Shown: positions 28,941-30,598 of the stretch, piece by piece
Numbering within the stretch: the stretch's first letter is position 1
Layout of the letters: every line of letters begins with the position of its first letter
Origin: Chara braunii
Taxonomy: Eukaryota > Streptophyta > Charophyceae > Charales > Characeae
Length of the DNA: 30,598 bases
Direction: 5' to 3'
Assembly: GCA_003427395.1 (NCBI GenBank)
Contig: BFEA01000616.1
Coordinates: 844,839 to 875,436 of the forward strand
Program-made: the position numbers and the translations under genes
Notes under the pieces: generated by a model
What the model saw: the letters and a program-made list of their open reading frames with translations, nothing else
What the model was told of the DNA's origin: nothing
Databases searched by the model: none

Positions 28941-29172
28941 CAAGAAGATCTCAGAAAATGCAGAAACTGAGATAAGTAAACAAAGGCAAACCCATAAAAT
29001 GCAAGAATCAACTCTAACTCCTATGGCTCTAGCACGCGGCGAACAACTACAACAACTGCCTATCAAATCCAAACTCAGATTAAGAAGTGGCATCACTCAG
29101 TCATATGCAGGTCAAACCACAAACATGCATTCTCTCACCATCCCCAAGTTACCTTAGCAAACAATAGTTCGT
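28941..29172. other. short spacer between the two hairpin arrays
   Basis: A-rich non-coding sequence. I see nothing further in it. Confidence 0.4.
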
Positions 29173-29978
29173 AGCCTTACAATGATTTGTCCCTTATACC
29201 CAACTTTCATAGGACATAAGGCTAGACAACCCAAACTTATGGAACATGTCTAGCCCAACAAAGAAGTATACACAAACACAGGGCACAACAACTTTTCTTT
29301 TCTTTGGGCATATGACTAGGTTACCCTAGCCGCCCTGAACTGTTTAAGTATCCAAGGTTTATATAATTGTTTGTACTTAGTCTTTTGAGGTAGCATATAG
29401 TTGAGCCGATCATCTTCAACTCAAGACTCAGCCTGCCCCTTCGTACCACAAGTTTATTCTTAGTTAATTACTCTCTTCAGTTGGTGATAAGTTATAGTCT
29501 TGCCACCCAAACTTATGGAACCCTGCCTGACTAGCTTGTTCATAGATAGTACAATAGTATAGTATACCAAAGTTATAGCCTTCCGGTTCCAACATGTGCG
29601 AGGCGTTTGACCAAGACCACCCAAACTTATAGAACAGTTATTGGTCCTCAGCCTGATTTATTTCTCTTAGACCAAAGCAGGAAGAGGTAGAACCACCCAA
29701 ACTTATGGGACATGTTCACCCCCTCGTTCAGAAACCAAAGAAATTGTCAAAACCCCAAATAAACAAGGTCGCTTGACTACCCAAACTTATGGATTTGACT
29801 GGCGCCTGAAAAAAGAATCACATTCAACCCTCACAAGTCAGAGCAACCAGACCACCAAAACTTATGGATTTGTCTGGTTCTCCAGGCAATACAAAATAAA
29901 ACACAGCACTGGGCCTTCTCAAACTTATAGAACTGGCCCAGCCTTTGGTTGACCCATTCAAACTCATGCACAACTACC
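29173..29978. repeat. array of hairpins with constant loop and variable stems
   Basis: About ten hairpins share a loop close to CCCAAACTTATGGAAC, each with its own stem. Clear ones: GGCTAGACA/TGTCTAGCC (29220-29228, 29247-29255); TAGTC/GACTA (29495-29499, 29529-29533); GACCAA/TTGGTC (29609-29614, 29641-29646); GGT(A)GAAC/GTTCACC (29686-29693, 29714-29720); AACCAGAC/GTCTGGTT (29845-29852, 29872-29879); CTGGGCC/GGCCCAG (29909-29915, 29935-29941). Weaker ones: TGTCC/GGACA (29188), TAAGTA/TACTTA (29345), one at 29767-29806 with a bulge, and GTTG/CAAC (29948). Spacing is irregular, so this is not a simple tandem repeat. No protein frame runs through it. Confidence 0.85.
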
Positions 29979-30258
29979 TTTCTCCACCTTTCCCCCCAGA
30001 TGCAATCTCACAATCTGCTTTCATGCAACACAAAGAAAGTTGAAACTGACATTATACATACATTCCTTTATCCAATCAGGTTATGTCATGTATAGAAAAC
30101 GAAAACCATAGGGTCAAGCACACATACGTCAATCAAACTATAGGGGGATATGCAAACATGGGTGTAGTGGGGTATACAGGTAGAACGAGATTACCTGACG
30201 GTTCCCTGCCTCCAAAACCTCGCCTAGGTTCCGGCAGAGCTCCCGCAATCTATGCATT
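29979..30258. other. non-coding stretch before terminal palindromes
   Basis: No gene recognised. One short open frame at 30083-30316 has no domain and runs into the palindromes. Confidence 0.4.
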
Positions 30259-30280
30259 CCCCGTGGTCATGACCGCGGGG
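30259..30280. repeat. 22-bp palindrome with one T-G mismatch
   Basis: CCCCGTGGTCA / TGACCGCGGGG. The core GGTCATGACCGC is the same as at 1657-1668. Confidence 0.8.
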
Positions 30281-30291
30281 TCAATCTCGAC

Positions 30292-30315
30292 CAGCGGTCG
30301 GGATCCCGACCGCTG
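30292..30315. repeat. 24-bp perfect palindrome
   Basis: CAGCGGTCGGGA followed by its exact complement TCCCGACCGCTG, centred on a GGATCC site. Together with the palindrome 12 bp to its left it forms a double cruciform-type block of GGTC/GACC words. Confidence 0.9.
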
Positions 30316-30598
30316 AGGTCGGCCCCTGAGGTAGGTGCAACCGATAATTTCAAACATTTAAAAAAAAAAAAAAATTGGACAANAAAAAAAAAAAAAAAAG
30401 GGGTTGTAGGGTTTGAAGAGACCTACAACGCGATGATTTATTTTTTTTTACAAGTGTTTTCTTATTTTTAAAAAATAAAAAACAAAAACTTACGTATTTT
30501 AATTAAAAGAAACGTAATAAAAAAAAGAAATTTTAATTTATTTTTTTTTTTTGTGTGTGTGTGTGCTTGATTGGTGGGGAAGGGCGACCCCTTCCCCA
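30316..30598. other. A/T homopolymer-rich end of window
   Basis: Long A runs (with one N at 30383), T runs and a short GT repeat (30553-30565). A small hairpin GTTGTAGG/CCTACAAC lies at 30403-30429. No gene. Confidence 0.6.

Noticed and set aside
1-30598. CRISPR array, bacterial operon, toxin or defence system
   Set aside because: No regular spacer-repeat structure and no bacterial-style gene packing. The two 3' arrays have irregular spacing and paired stems rather than constant repeats with unique spacers.

Overview
This window looks like repeat-dense nuclear DNA from a eukaryote of the green lineage. A charophyte alga such as Chara is my best guess, by inference only. I see no intact host gene. 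There are no operons, no bacterial-style ribosome binding sites and no clear tRNA. Coding capacity is confined to broken retroelements: a Ty3/gypsy-like Gag, a Penelope-like element (PLE) and a LINE. The rest is microsatellites, tandem and inverted repeats, a TIR element, a degenerate 25S rRNA fragment, poly(T) tracts and two assembly gaps (440 N at 11220-11659; one N at 18662).

Layout. 1-3640: non-coding sequence with a hairpin (320-388), a decayed 25S rRNA piece (806-942), a 46-bp tandem repeat and a GA microsatellite. 3757-5980: a CACGTCAGC-type minisatellite, then a frameshifted Gag pseudogene with a retrotransposon Gag domain and a zinc knuckle split by a stop; no pol follows. 5981-11219: non-coding, with direct repeats (7692-8770), a three-way-junction fold (9114-9234) and two tandem duplications (9749-10256). 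11660-20885: the PLE locus. 21016-21597: a PIF/Harbinger-like TIR element with a TTA target duplication. 23698-26600: an L1-like LINE broken into three fragments of alternating orientation. 26600-27590: a CpG-rich block. 28392-29978: two arrays of hairpins whose stems change while complementarity is kept. The end holds strong palindromes and A/T-rich sequence.

The PLE is the centre of interest. Reading left to right it has a pseudo-LTR with a hammerhead ribozyme, a zinc-knuckle/coiled-coil ORF, an N-terminal GIY-YIG endonuclease, a CxC linker and a PLE-type reverse transcriptase, then a second pseudo-LTR with a second hammerhead. That permuted order (endonuclease before RT) is the Naiad/Chlamys arrangement, which as I recall was described as lacking canonical hammerhead motifs. 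A hammerhead with all core positions, repeated on both sides of such an element in the sense orientation, would therefore be new. A third hammerhead lies in a near-identical duplication (18663-19790) that begins right after the single N, and may be a second allele or an assembly artefact.

The second candidate for something undescribed is 29173-29978. About ten short hairpins share a loop close to CCCAAACTTATGGAAC, but each has a different, self-complementary stem. That is the pattern expected of selected RNA (or DNA) secondary structure.
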